Below the pieces are notes generated by a model, which saw nothing but the letters and a program-made list of their open reading frames with translations, ran no database searches and was not told the DNA's origin. A DNA stretch of 64,000 nucleotides from assembly GCA_034620365.1 (NCBI GenBank), contig JAQGEQ010000322.1, forward strand, positions 248,001-312,000. Reading direction: 5' to 3'. A program made the translations under genes and the position numbers. The stretch comes from Pegea sp. RAD2-039. Lineage: Eukaryota > Chordata > Thaliacea > Salpida > Salpidae. Shown here in pieces: positions 33,926 to 45,499 of this stretch. The number at the start of each line of letters is the position of its first letter. Positions within the stretch are counted from its first letter, which is position 1.

Positions 33926-36900
33926 TCAAACATAATGTTTTAGATGTCTTTGTTTATGAGGAAAAATATATTTTTTGAAATGATTTAAATACAAGGCATT
34001 TAATTCAGGTTTGTAAGTCAAAATAATTATTGCGACAAGAAGACTGATTGAAAGATATTGTAAACAATTTAATAAATATTTTTCAGAAAGTTTGAAGTCA
34101 TTCAAGTCGTTGATATAAAGAAATCTGTTTCGATATTCTGAAGGAAGCTCAAATGGTGATGGAACTGGGTACAAAAATCTTAGAAGCTCCTTAATAGCTA
34201 ACTTGATAGTAGCAACATCTCTAAAAAGGATTTTTATTTTAAAATGTAGTCCAAAAAATTGGACTGATAAAGTTTTCATAAAAATATTTCTTATCTAGTA
34301 CTTGATGATTATCAGCTATTTAATAATTGTTTGTATATTATCATTTTTCACATACTAGTTAAATGTGTTAAGATTTAAATAAAGAGTAAATTTTAAGTAA
34401 AAGTACTTCTAATTGTTAAAAGTTACAACAAATAGAAATATGACCAAAAATTTACTTTTCATTGTAATCAATGTTATCATTAAGGCAAATAAATTGTTTG
34501 GGAGATCTTCTAATCTCATCTAGATGTGCTACAATTGATGAGGTATTACCGTTTAACATCTTAAATGATACATATTCTTTGTGATCAAATTCCTAAAAAA
34601 ATTAGTAAGATTTTAATGTCTGTTCGAAAATAGATTGAAATTTAAACCTGAAATTTAAACCGGTTTTGAGGTCCAATACTTTGATTAAGTTTACTTGTTA
34701 AGTATTTGCAATCCACAAAAAGCTCTCGTGTTACTTGAGGCATATTTTCATCAAAATACTTTTCAGGTAGAAGTTGAAATGGTTGATTTGCTATGTATGA
34801 GGATGCTTTTGTCGAATTAGAGGTTTTCTAGATGAAAAGTTAAACATTTGCTTACTGAAGACATGATAAAAATTATATATAAATCAAATTTAAGTTTGTT
34901 TATTAAACTGTAAATAAAAAAGCAACAAAAAGAAACATATTAATGTTACAAAAAGAAAAAAGAAAAATCATCTAAAAGCAAATCAACTGCATAAATAATA
35001 TATAAATATACTTGTTAGTTTGAATCGTCAGCTTGTTTAGTGTACTAACCACAAATTCGGTGTTTACAACTCAGCAATACTGACAATTAAGAAAAAATTA
35101 GCAAAACTAATATATAATAATTAAATCCATATTTGAATTTGAGCACAGATTGAAAATTATATTTGAATAAAATTGAGAAAAAACTGACTTGTAAATAATG
35201 ATCACCATATAAGATTGAAGCACAACTTTTAATTTCGTTTTCCATTTCATTTAGTTTATTTAAAAACAAGGGAGATTCAAATATTCGAGTTGCTAATGTT
35301 CTAAAAGAAGATTTAGATTAAAATTTGGTTAAAAATCAGAATAAAATAATTCAAACCTTAGTTCACGGTCAGATAGAATTCCAGAATAGTTGGTATCAAA
35401 TATATCAAATATTTCTGAAGCATTAAAAGCTTTTTGTTCACTCATCACAAAATAATAATATGAAAAGGAATATTGCATATCCTGTAGACATTCGAAATAG
35501 TTGAAGATGAACTAAACAAATTGAGCAAACCTTTGGATGACGGAATCTATGAGAAGAAGTCGAATCATATTCATCAGCAAATAATTCTTGTAACTCAAGC
35601 ATGATACCCCTAAAAAGTAAACTACAAGTCATGATCTACTTAACCTACAAGAATCAGACTACTTGTTGATGTAAAATGGTGCATGGGCCAGAACACGACG
35701 CTTACTGTGTCCATAACGGTCATCATATAATCGATTAACATAATTTAATGAATCACCGAATGAATCTAACAACTTTCTATTTTGCCGAATGAGTTTTTCG
35801 CTAAAAATTCAACTTTATGAGTTCATCAGTCTTATATTTTTATAATTTATTTATTACCTGTCTTCATTCACTTCAAAAGAAGCTAATCTGCGTTGATGCC
35901 TAAATATCACAGAATCATTAGACCTGAAATAGATTTATTTCAAATAAAATTATTTGTCAGCTTAGCATCAAACCTTTTATCATCTGATTGATGAAGTTTA
36001 ATCCTTGATTCCATCAATTTGTTTGTTTCTTTTTTGAATCCTATCTCAGTAAGGATTTTATTCTCAAATTGCCATTTCAGTTTTTGAAAATCTAAAAGTT
36101 GATCATCAGATAGAGACATCTGATCAATTTGAAAGGGATCAAAAGAAGAATTGATCCAGAAATTCTTTAAATGAGTCCTTGGTTTTACTGATGGTATAAA
36201 ATGAAAATCAAACGGATAGGTTTTATCAACAACTGGTGCTGGTGTTGTTCGGTTTAGTTTATCTGCTGAAGGATTTGCTAAAATCGTAAAAAGCAAATTT
36301 AGAGAAGTATTTGTCGCTGGTGTATTACTACTGAGATCTAATGCAGGACTTCCAGTAAGGTTTATAGATATCTGTTGAGATATTTGATGAAATATTTATT
36401 AAAATTTTGCTTAAACCGAACCTGAGTTTGATTTGAATTTTGTCTCAGCAGAATTATGACAACATGATGAATATTAGAGACAGATGCAGTTATCATATTT
36501 CCATCATCTTTATAACTAGCTGAAGTTATCTTCTCAAAGACCTAAACACAATCTGAGAAATAAAACCAGCAACAAACGAAATCAACTTACATTAGTAAAA
36601 GGAATATAGAAAGCATTATATCCTGGTTCAATGTAATAAGTAGAACCATTTATTGAGGTTAGTTGAACTTTAAAAAGTTGATCAAAATCTTTCAAACCAC
36701 AATCACCAACGTCAAAAGCACATTCCAAGCGGTTGCAACTCTATCAGTATTCAATACATAATTAAATTATCGAGTATCTAAACCATTCTTACTTCATCAC
36801 AAAATTTATCAGCAAGCCAATTAGTGGCACAAACTCGATGACAATAATTTGTAGATACTTCATCTTCACCAGAGTATCCAGGATTTCTAGCTGCAGTCAT

Positions 36901-38903
36901 TCCTACACCTTGTCGAATATTAACCCCTGAGAAGGATCGGTTGATGTAGATAAGGATTTTAAGGAGGAGTTTTACCTAAACAGTCTCCTCCGTCCCAATC
37001 ACATAAAGAAGTATTACAAGGAAGATCACAGAATCCATCCTTTACCCAAGACTGAAAACATCCTTGGTTGCAGTCTGGGACAGGCCAACTCAGGTAGATT
37101 TTATAACCTTTTGAACTTGTGTAAAAGTCTTCAGGCCAAACCTGATACAAGATGACGTCATACATTTGTGGTTACGTCATAGCGACCTACTTCTTTTCCA
37201 AACATGACGTCATCGTTGAGGTAAATGAAGTTATCGGCAAGTCCCGGTATCTTATGGAGATGGGACTCAATTGCTGGGGAACTAAATGTTGGAAGATGAT
37301 TTTTATTTGAGAAGATCTGTTCGTGGGTGATCTGTTGAAGTCATGGGAGTTTTTAGAGGATGTCAGCATGATTTTCTGGTTATTAGAGATATTATTATTT
37401 ATTTCGATAATTTTTATTGGCAACGAAATAAATAAAAAAATTTTCAACTCACAAGTGTGACTCTTGGCGAATTGATGTCAAGCCAACTCGGAATCTGACC
37501 ATTTGTTACAATAAATATTTGTCTAATCCAAGGAGCATGTTTTGCGACAGATCTTAACGAATATCTGTTGAAGAGAAAGTTAAGTTTTGAGAAAAATCAA
37601 ATATTTCTGGAACCTTAATTCTTCATTATCTTCAAATCGATTTTTTGAAAATTCATTAGACTTTTCTGTAAATAGTTCAATCAAATTGATTTCAATTTTG
37701 TTGGATTCGAAAAAGATTCCATATTTTAAACTGCTGTTTGAACTTTTATTGACGACTTCATTAACTATAGAACTATCTACAGATGAAGATCAAAAGTATA
37801 ATAATAAATATTTTTTTAATAAAATTTAACCCATATTATGAGAAATCATTTAAATAAGTGAAAACTGTTTGCAATAACTTTTATAATAATCATTTAGTTA
37901 GAAATAAATTAGTATAAAAGAACCTGAAAACCAAAGTAGAACAAGTTTTTTTTCAGAGGTGTAGTACACATATTCAAGCTTTTCATGAAGATTTTTTGGT
38001 AATATTTCTTTCAGTTTGTTCTCATTTTGAAGTATTTCAGGAATTGGTTCCAGCAGTAATGCATTTCTCACCAAATATGTGCTATTATTCATAATTGTTT
38101 TTAATTAATTATGCTTATAATGAAATATTATAAAAAGTTTATATATATGATAAAAATGTCATCAAAAACTTACCTTTCAGTATAATCAGTTTTTGAAAGA
38201 AAAAAATTAAAAGATTTGTTGTTTTCAAAATTAGAAATAAAAGAAAAACTTTCATCCAAGTTTGATAAATGATTTATAAATTTTATAGGAAGCAAAACAC
38301 AATTTGGGTCAGAGCAAAGTGATCTAGAATGCCCCATAGCTTCAACTTGTTGATAAAATCGTAATTGTTTTTGAAATATTGGGTCAGAACCATTTACCCA
38401 TGTATAAACTATGTCAACTGGTAATGTTGAAGAAATTTGTTTTTGGAATGACCTTGAAGCAATATTGTCATGATAAATACTAAATGCAGCTTCATAGCGA
38501 TCTTTTGTTAATTCCAAAAGCTCCTACAATTTAAAATACAGATTTTGCAACAATTTTTTTAAACCGTTATTTTTTCTATCGTATAAATAGAAAAGTTTTT
38601 ATCTATTATTACATTAATTGTAAGAATAACAAAATAAACACTTTAAAAAAGTGAAAAAAATCTTTGGAAATTTATAGATATCAAAAGTTTATAATTTATT
38701 CTTCATATTTTTAAAAACTACTAGATTATATACTTCATTTTATGACATAATTTTTATAAAAACGTTTTAATTACCTCACTAAAATGAAAAATTGAATAAA
38801 TAATGATAACCAAACATGAATAGGTAAAATATATTCCATATTTGTGAGATAAACATGAATAGGTTTGACGTTGTAAAAGTTTATAAAAAGTTTGTGATAC
38901 CAT
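33926..38903 (-). CDS. GNPTAB: N-acetylglucosamine-1-phosphotransferase subunits alpha/beta
   Basis: Golgi enzyme precursor that starts mannose-6-phosphate tagging of lysosomal hydrolases. ATG at 38903-38901; exon 1 (38903-38775) encodes [17 protein letters not shown] and a membrane anchor, as in vertebrate GNPTAB. Exon 2 (38523-38174) carries the Stealth motif [12 protein letters not shown]. Next come 38081-37924, 37776-37614 (RFEDNEELR), 37564-37453 ([11 protein letters not shown]), 37331-37191 ([18 protein letters not shown]), and 37141-36976 (VWPEDFY and the first LNR/Notch repeat ending CDWDGGDC). A second LNR repeat spans 36926-36793 and about 36740-36596. Later exons hold the beta-subunit part: [14 protein letters not shown], the RFRHPK region, an EF-hand-like [17 protein letters not shown], and the terminal [14 protein letters not shown] followed by a second membrane helix. 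All Stealth blocks are present, so it looks functional. Most introns are about 45-60 nt. The spacer regions are shorter than in vertebrates. Confidence 0.93.
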
Positions 38904-39093
38904 AATGAGTCAAAATAAACAGATTTAAATCATATCCATTCTGCAAAATACAGTTTTACTTTTCATAATATTGGAAATATTTATCAGTTTTTTTAAATAT
39001 CAATAAAACAAACAAAAAAAGTTTAATCATTTTAAATAATAATGCAGATTTTATTAGACAACAAATATTCAGTTTTACATCTCAATCAATAAA

Positions 39094-40047
39094 TTATTTA
39101 TTTTGAAGCATTTCAGTAACATCTAAAGCATCAATTGCTTTTTGAACTGAAAACTTTGTTGGATTTTGATTGAAGTCCTCTAGAAGATCCAAATGATTGA
39201 GACAATAATGCTGAATCAAATAAGCTAACATCTGTGCATCATTCACAGTCAAATTGTTATCATTAATAAAACCATTCATTAAAATTAAACTTTTTTCTTC
39301 TTGCAATTCAGTATAGTGAGAGATTGTCAATTGATCTGGCGAAAAATCTTTTAAGTTTTGGTAATTATGAACTGAAGTAAAATGAAATTTATCATTAAAA
39401 AATTGACCCAAAAACATTTCAAAACCATCCTGTCTAGGAAGAGGAAATACAAACATTGGATTACTTTCATAAACTGATTTTATCTTTAAATATGCCTCTG
39501 ATGGTATAACAGCACATATAGCATCCTTGTCAGCATAGTAAGCAATCCAAAGCTCTTTAATCTCATCTGGAGATAGAGTCTTCATCTTCTCAACTTTCAC
39601 AATGGCATCAAGACCAGATTTTTTATCTGAAGCAGCTTTTGCTTTGTTTGCAAATATTGAAGTATCTTCCTTTTCTTTCACTTCCTTTTCTGTTTTTGCT
39701 GAAACTTTCTTTTTTATTTCAATGTTATCAAACTCTGGGACAAGTTTGGATAAAAGATCTTCAAATTTATGGGGATCAGATTTTTGTAAAGCTTTAATTT
39801 TTTTAGAATACTTTTCATAGTAGGGGTTACTTTCTAATTTTTTCCATTTTTCTTCAGTAGAAAGCTTTGTTGATACATTTAAAAGTTTTGCAGTAGAGAT
39901 ATTGCTAACAAAATCATGTCTACCTCCAAAAGGAAACAGATGAGGATAGAATCTCATACAACGGAAACGACCAAGCATTTTCCAGCTAGATGAAGGATTG
40001 TTTAACAAAAGATAATGTCTAAATATCAAGCTTTCTGAGTATTTCAT
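39094..40047 (-). CDS. ATPAF1: ATP synthase mitochondrial F1 complex assembly factor 1 (ATP11 family)
   Basis: Single open frame of 317 residues, near the usual length. The ATP11 family chaperone binds free F1 beta subunits in the mitochondrial matrix before they assemble with alpha. Family marks: NPYYEKYSKKI (about residues 74-84), the segment ELWIAYYADKDAICAVIP (about 165-182), FVFPLPRQDGFEMFLGQF (about 199-216), and late LQEEKSLILMNG and LIQHYCLN. The N-terminus is basic and hydrophobic with MLGRFRCMRF, fitting a matrix-targeting peptide. The true start could be the later Met. A TTTAG just before the ATG could be the acceptor of a 5'-UTR intron. The coding part has no intron. Confidence 0.92.
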   Translation of the reverse strand: MKYSESLIFRHYLLLNNPSSSWKMLGRFRCMRFYPHLFPFGGRHDFVSNISTAKLLNVSTKLSTEEKWKKLESNPYYEKYSKKIKALQKSDPHKFEDLLSKLVPEFDNIEIKKKVSAKTEKEVKEKEDTSIFANKAKAASDKKSGLDAIVKVEKMKTLSPDEIKELWIAYYADKDAICAVIPSEAYLKIKSVYESNPMFVFPLPRQDGFEMFLGQFFNDKFHFTSVHNYQNLKDFSPDQLTISHYTELQEEKSLILMNGFINDNNLTVNDAQMLAYLIQHYCLNHLDLLEDFNQNPTKFSVQKAIDALDVTEMLQNK

Positions 40048-41868
40048 CTAAACAAACTTTCTGAAATATAGATTAATAAAAATCAATTGCTTGACAAAGT
40101 TAGAATAATAAGATAATTATAAGTAAAAAATAATTAAAAACTTTATTTACTAATATGTCACTTAAAAACAAGACATTTAACAATATTATAAAACTTTTCA
40201 TCAATTTTTTTGATACAGTTAAAGTTAATCATGTATAATTCAAAGTCATTTATCATTAGCTAACATCTTATATTATAATATAATTAGATATATTATAATT
40301 ATTAAAACTGAAATATTAATTGTTGATAAACCTTAAAACATAAAAGATAATTTCTTATTAATCACATTTAACAAATAATAACAAAGAAATGTTGAAAATA
40401 CAACATCTAATAATAAAAAAATAAATAAAAACAATTTATTCTTCTCTTAAAGTAAATTTAATATAAGATCTTTAAGTACAAGTAAACTAATAAATATTAA
40501 ATGCATAAAATATTACAACAACAAATTTGAGCTTAATAAAATGATGTATAAATTATAATTTAAAGGAAGCATTAAAAAACGTATTATGAATAAAATTTTT
40601 ATGATATAACTTATAATGCAACATAACACTATAGTTGTATACTTAACTGATATCACTCTGAATAAATAAATTGTATAAAACATATACAAAACAAAAATCT
40701 ACAAAATTAAATATCAGTTAAATAAAATATGTTTCATCTATTTAATCTGAGTAAATTATATTTTAGTAAACTGAAATTATGTTCTATTGTATCATTTACA
40801 CAATGTTGTCTAACCACAATTGTCTAATGAGTTACAATCGTGGCTAGCATGGTTGTTGATAATTTGGCTTGAATTTAAACCATAAATTCTGATTTCTATT
40901 TATTAAATCATATCATAATAATTTTCATTTACGAAAAATTGGAAATAAATTAAATTTATTTATCATAATTACCTTTAAAAATGTTCAAGGTTTGTTTCAG
41001 GCAATTTGTATGAATAGTATAAAGAATTGTAAAACCAAGTACAGAATTGTTGAGCATTAAGAAAATATAAATACTAATTTTTTATATAAATTATCATTTA
41101 AAACACTAATCTTATTGACCGTTTAATTTAGCAAATTTCGCAAAAAATATAAAGAACCTTTTACTAATTTTCTACTATTCACTGATTTCTTGCTTTTTTC
41201 ATTATCACTTTTTTTAATTTCTGAAGAACTAAAATTAGTATTTTTATTTCTTTTAGGTATGTATATCTTAAATCTTTCAATCAAAAGTTTATGAAGCCAT
41301 TATTAGATGTATATTGATGGTTTTGTGTTTCAATGTATTTTGCCTTGCTTTTAATAACACCTCTTTAGAACCAGTACTGCCTTTTTCGACAGAAACAAGT
41401 CATTATTACTGATGACTTTTAAGTTATCATATATTTTAAAGTAACTTTTTATCATACTTGATAAAATTTGTTCAAATGTTTCTAGAATACAATTTATAAC
41501 CAAGATATTCTTTTAAATTATAACCTTATAATATTCGTACTCAACAAAAATTTATTTTAAAAAATATTTTTTAAAAGTATTGATAATCTAATCAGCTAGT
41601 GAAAACTAAACTTTTTTTGAAATATTTTATTTCAAAATCCCAAGGAAAGTACTGACCAAATGTATATCTTGTGAGTCTTAAATAGTTAAACTTTAGACTT
41701 ATAAATGAAAGTTTAATTAAGCCTAGAAACCTAAATTTTTATCATCTGTCACAAAAGCTTAATTTCAACACAAACATTATAAGCTTTTTTATCTCTTGGA
41801 AAAGCAAAATTTTATTCAAAGAACTTTTGAAAAAAAAAACAACCAAGCAATATAAACATGCAAAGATT
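40048..41868. other. AT-rich intergenic DNA
   Basis: No gene, RNA gene or distinct repeat was seen. It contains the ATPAF1 promoter side and the ISCU 3' side. Confidence 0.5.
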
Positions 41869-41871
41869 TTT

Positions 41872-42306
41872 TTATGGACTATAGATTAAGATTGCATCTT
41901 CAGCAAGCATAGAGCAATGTAATTTTACAGGAGGTAAACAAAGTTCTTTAGCAATTGCAGAGTTTGTAACTTCACCAGCTTCCTTGATATTACGTCCTTT
42001 AATCCATTCAGTTGCCAATGAGCTTGAAGCAATTGCAGATCCACAACCAAAAGTTTTAAACTTGGCATCAATTATCTTACCATCATCATCTACTTTGATC
42101 TGTAATCTCATCACATCACCACAAGCAGGGGCCCCTACTAAACCAGTTCCAACATCATTAGATTTTGCATCTAATGTACCAACATTTCTGGGTTGTTCAT
42201 AATGATCAAGAACTTTTTTATCATAAAAACGTTGAGCCTGAACACCAAATAACTTGGGTTGAATAATATTCTTGCTTATAGAAACCAAAGCTCTTGAGAA
42301 ACTCAT
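41872..42306 (-). CDS. ISCU: Iron-sulfur cluster assembly scaffold, mitochondrial
   Basis: Intronless 144-residue frame. ISCU is the matrix scaffold on which the cysteine desulfurase complex builds [2Fe-2S] clusters. After a mitochondrial leader comes YDKKVLDHYEQPRNVGTLD, then the three cluster-binding cysteine contexts: GAPACGDVM, KTFGCGSAIASSSLATEW and LPPVKLHCSMLAEDA. LPPVK is the HSC20/HSPA9 chaperone contact. The protein ends a few residues later as ILIYSP, so the usual C-terminal helix (roughly 15-20 residues after AEDAI) is missing. No good donor sits at the break; a weak GTCCAT is the only candidate. It may be a retrocopy with an altered tail, or the last exon may be missed. Active-site residues are intact. 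Confidence 0.9.
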   Translation of the reverse strand: MSFSRALVSISKNIIQPKLFGVQAQRFYDKKVLDHYEQPRNVGTLDAKSNDVGTGLVGAPACGDVMRLQIKVDDDGKIIDAKFKTFGCGSAIASSSLATEWIKGRNIKEAGEVTNSAIAKELCLPPVKLHCSMLAEDAILIYSP

Positions 42307-44165
42307 TTTAACTTTATCAGTTTAAACCTGTTATAATTAATAATAAACAATTTTTCAAACAGTATGTCAAAAAAGCACTTTCACAAAAACATACTTTACA
42401 GTGTTACTTGAAAAATAATGTTATAATTCAAAAAAGTTTGTAGAGATAAATAAAAATATATTATGTATAAGCTAATATTTATACATAGCTAAAATAAAAA
42501 CCTTATATACTCACTAATTATAATACCCATAATTACCACCTATATAACTATTTTTTGATTAATACAAGAAGTTAATAAAAAATAAAATATTAAAAATGAA
42601 TTATAAACTTTCTTATTAAATATTTCTATACATAACACACACAAGGTTTTATTAAAAATACATTTTTAAAAAATGAAAAAACTTTATTAATAAAAATAAA
42701 AGAAAGTAAAAGATATAACTCAGTCAATATTGATTGCTTTGAAATTATTCGAAAAATAACTATAAAATGTTAATATCTTATATGTCTTAATAATTATTAT
42801 CTTATTTACTATTTTGTTTAAAATTACTAATGACTTGTTTTGATTATTCAGTCAATAATATATTACTTTAAATATAAAACATAAATTCAACATTTTGATT
42901 GAACAATAAAAAAAATTATAAAAAAGATGATTTACTGATGAGATATAGAAACATTTAAATATACAAAACTTTTTATACATATATATCTTATTTTATATAT
43001 ACTATCATAAAATATCAAATTAAATATTTGATTCAATTATGGTCTAATCAAAATTAAACTAAAACACATTAAAAAACATGCTTCAAAAATAATTGATGGG
43101 TTTTTATGAAATATTTATCTGTTTTTTAAAAGGCAACAAAAAATAGCTTATTCATAAAAATGGTTTAATCTTTAAGTAATCTTGAATATAAAAATATATT
43201 TTAAAAACATTCATATTTTTTCCCAATTGTTTTAATAAAAAGAATATATTAGAATAAGTAAAAGAAATAAAACTAAGATATTCTTTAACAGTAAATATAT
43301 AAAACTCTAATCATAAAAATTACACAAAAATAAAATATTTTTACACTATAGAAAAACTATGAACTGTTTTAAAACAAAATCATCAAGATACAATCACAAA
43401 ATTTTTCAATCGTTGTTATAGGTACTAAAGTTTAAAAAATAACAAAAATGATTTTTGAATAAATTATTTCTGAAGTCATCGCAACAATTGATTTTCGTAG
43501 GAACTAACTGTATTATTACATGTGATTGAAAGTTATGCTACCATATTCACACTGATTCGTGCATCTGAAAAAAATAAAGTCTGAAAATGGATTTTAAAGT
43601 TTTACAATTCAAGAATTTAACTCTAAAAATAGTATTTATTTTATATTTGATATATTACTGCATGTATATACAGTAAAGATACATGCTGCTCATAAATTCA
43701 TCTATACTAATGGTCATTAAAATTAATTTAGTCTTATAATTAGTATGAACTTTTCCTCTGTTTAGTATTTTTATATAACTAAAAGTTTTAATAAGTATTT
43801 TATAATACTAATTGCTTTTTAGTAATGGAAAAATGATTTGTCAAAAATACTATGATTCATAATGAATCATTCCATAGTAATATAGACCAAGTTTTAATCA
43901 AAAATATATAATAGGTTTGATATATATTATGACTTTGTTTTTAATATTTATTTGTTAATAGTCTACTAGCCATAGTTTTTACCAATATTTAAAAGGATTA
44001 GAAAAAAACGTTTTACCAAATTTTGAAAGTTTTGATAAGCATTTTTACTTAATATAAATTTATTTAATTCATTAGTGAGTGATCATTTTGAAAACTTTTA
44101 AATATTTCAAGAAATGACAAGAAATATACATCAATAAAATTCAAAAAAACCACAAAAACTTTTTG
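42307..44165. other. AT-rich intergenic DNA
   Basis: Nothing recognisable was found in this 1.8-kb stretch; it is dominated by A/T runs. Confidence 0.5.
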
Positions 44166-44365
44166 TCTAGCAGCGCTTAAAATACTCGCAAATGTATTGA
44201 GTTGCACAATTAACAAGTGCAGTCAATTTCTCCTCATTATTTCCATCTGACATAAGCTAGTTTACGAAACCAGTAAAAGTTTTTTTTCCAATGACGTCTC
44301 TATAGCTGCCGACAAACTATTTGGGTCTATATACCACTTTTTGTTTAAATAGAATGTTTCTTTAT
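44166..44365 (-). pseudogene. Possible decayed C-terminal coding fragment
   Basis: Minus-strand reading from about 44365 gives KKWYIDPNSLSAAIE. After a frameshift in an eight-A run it gives KKTFTGFVN, then a TAG, then MSDGNNEEKLTALVN and ICEYFKRC before a stop near 44170. The composition is protein-like and differs from the surrounding AT repeats. Two breaks argue for a pseudogene, or for a sequencing error plus an unrecognised intron. The family was not identified. Confidence 0.25.
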
Positions 44366-45499
44366 ACTTAAGTATAACAAAAGAAACTTTTTTAATATAT
44401 ATTATTCATAATGAAGTTCCTCGACTATCAATGAGCCTTAACTGCATTAATCTGTGACAACAAAACAAACCCAAGAAAAAATTATAATATAATAATATTT
44501 ATTTCATCAAACGATAACCAAGATGGAACAACACTGATTTACACTGTTCCACAGATTCTATACTACATTTGTTTGTCTAGGCATACAAAAATAACATTTA
44601 TCTATTCGGTAAAATAATATTTGCTGAACTAAAATTCAAAAGTAAAACAAAATATGGAAACATATTTCAACTTATATAAAGAAACAAGTATTATGTGTAA
44701 TGTTAATTTAGTTATTTAGAATTATGAAAAACAAAAACTGCCTACATATATCAACAAATAATTTTAAGAAAATATTATATGAAAAATTAAGTTTTTAAGT
44801 ATTTGTACATAGTCAAGATTATAATTGTTACTTTTATAAGTATTGCAAGAGAAATATTTTGATAGAAGATTTTGTAAATAATTTCCACCGACACCAAAGC
44901 TGCACTAATAATCAACTGAAACAACTTAGTAACTTTTGAACATTTCAAAAATATTGAATGTAATTAAAAGAAATGATAATAATTTTTTGATTGAGCTTTA
45001 CCACATTCAAAACTGCCCACTAAATAAAAAGCAAACAACACGCGCGCTTTTTCGGGTTATCGGGCACATTATAACTAGTTTCTACAAACCTAATGTAAAA
45101 CCACGCTTCTGTAATCAGTCTGCTGTGTTTTTCTAAGTTTAGCTTTTACTTATGCGGCCCAGTAATCTTTGGTTTCCCTTTACAATATATGATAGTTAGA
45201 AAATTCTTATATTTATTTTATAACCAAATTTAACTGCCTCAACTTTTTAAGTGACATAATTATGATAAAAAGGAAAGTTGTATTTTAGATAATATTTTAT
45301 AAAGTTTAACGAAAACTCTATAAAGAAGAAACATTCACGAAAAAATTTATTTTATTATAATTATGAATAACCTTTCAAAGATAAAAATAGAATTATTTAA
45401 TAATAAAGAACTAATAATAGTTTCAGTTGCCATGGAAATAAGTCATTATTCAATACTTAACCTATGTAAAGAAGTTGTTGTTTATAAGGGTAATAAAAA
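44366..45499. other. AT-rich intergenic DNA upstream of the ADAM gene
   Basis: Contains one 66-codon frame (44936-45136) that I do not regard as a gene because it lacks any domain or splice context. A promoter for the ADAM gene is presumably here, but no element stands out. Confidence 0.35.

Noticed and set aside
37587-37829. 80-codon plus-strand frame
   Set aside because: It is antisense to GNPTAB exon 4, whose minus-strand reading is conserved (RFEDNEELR).
44936-45136. 66-codon frame upstream of the ADAM gene
   Set aside because: No similarity or supporting signal; length expected by chance in a 64-kb window.
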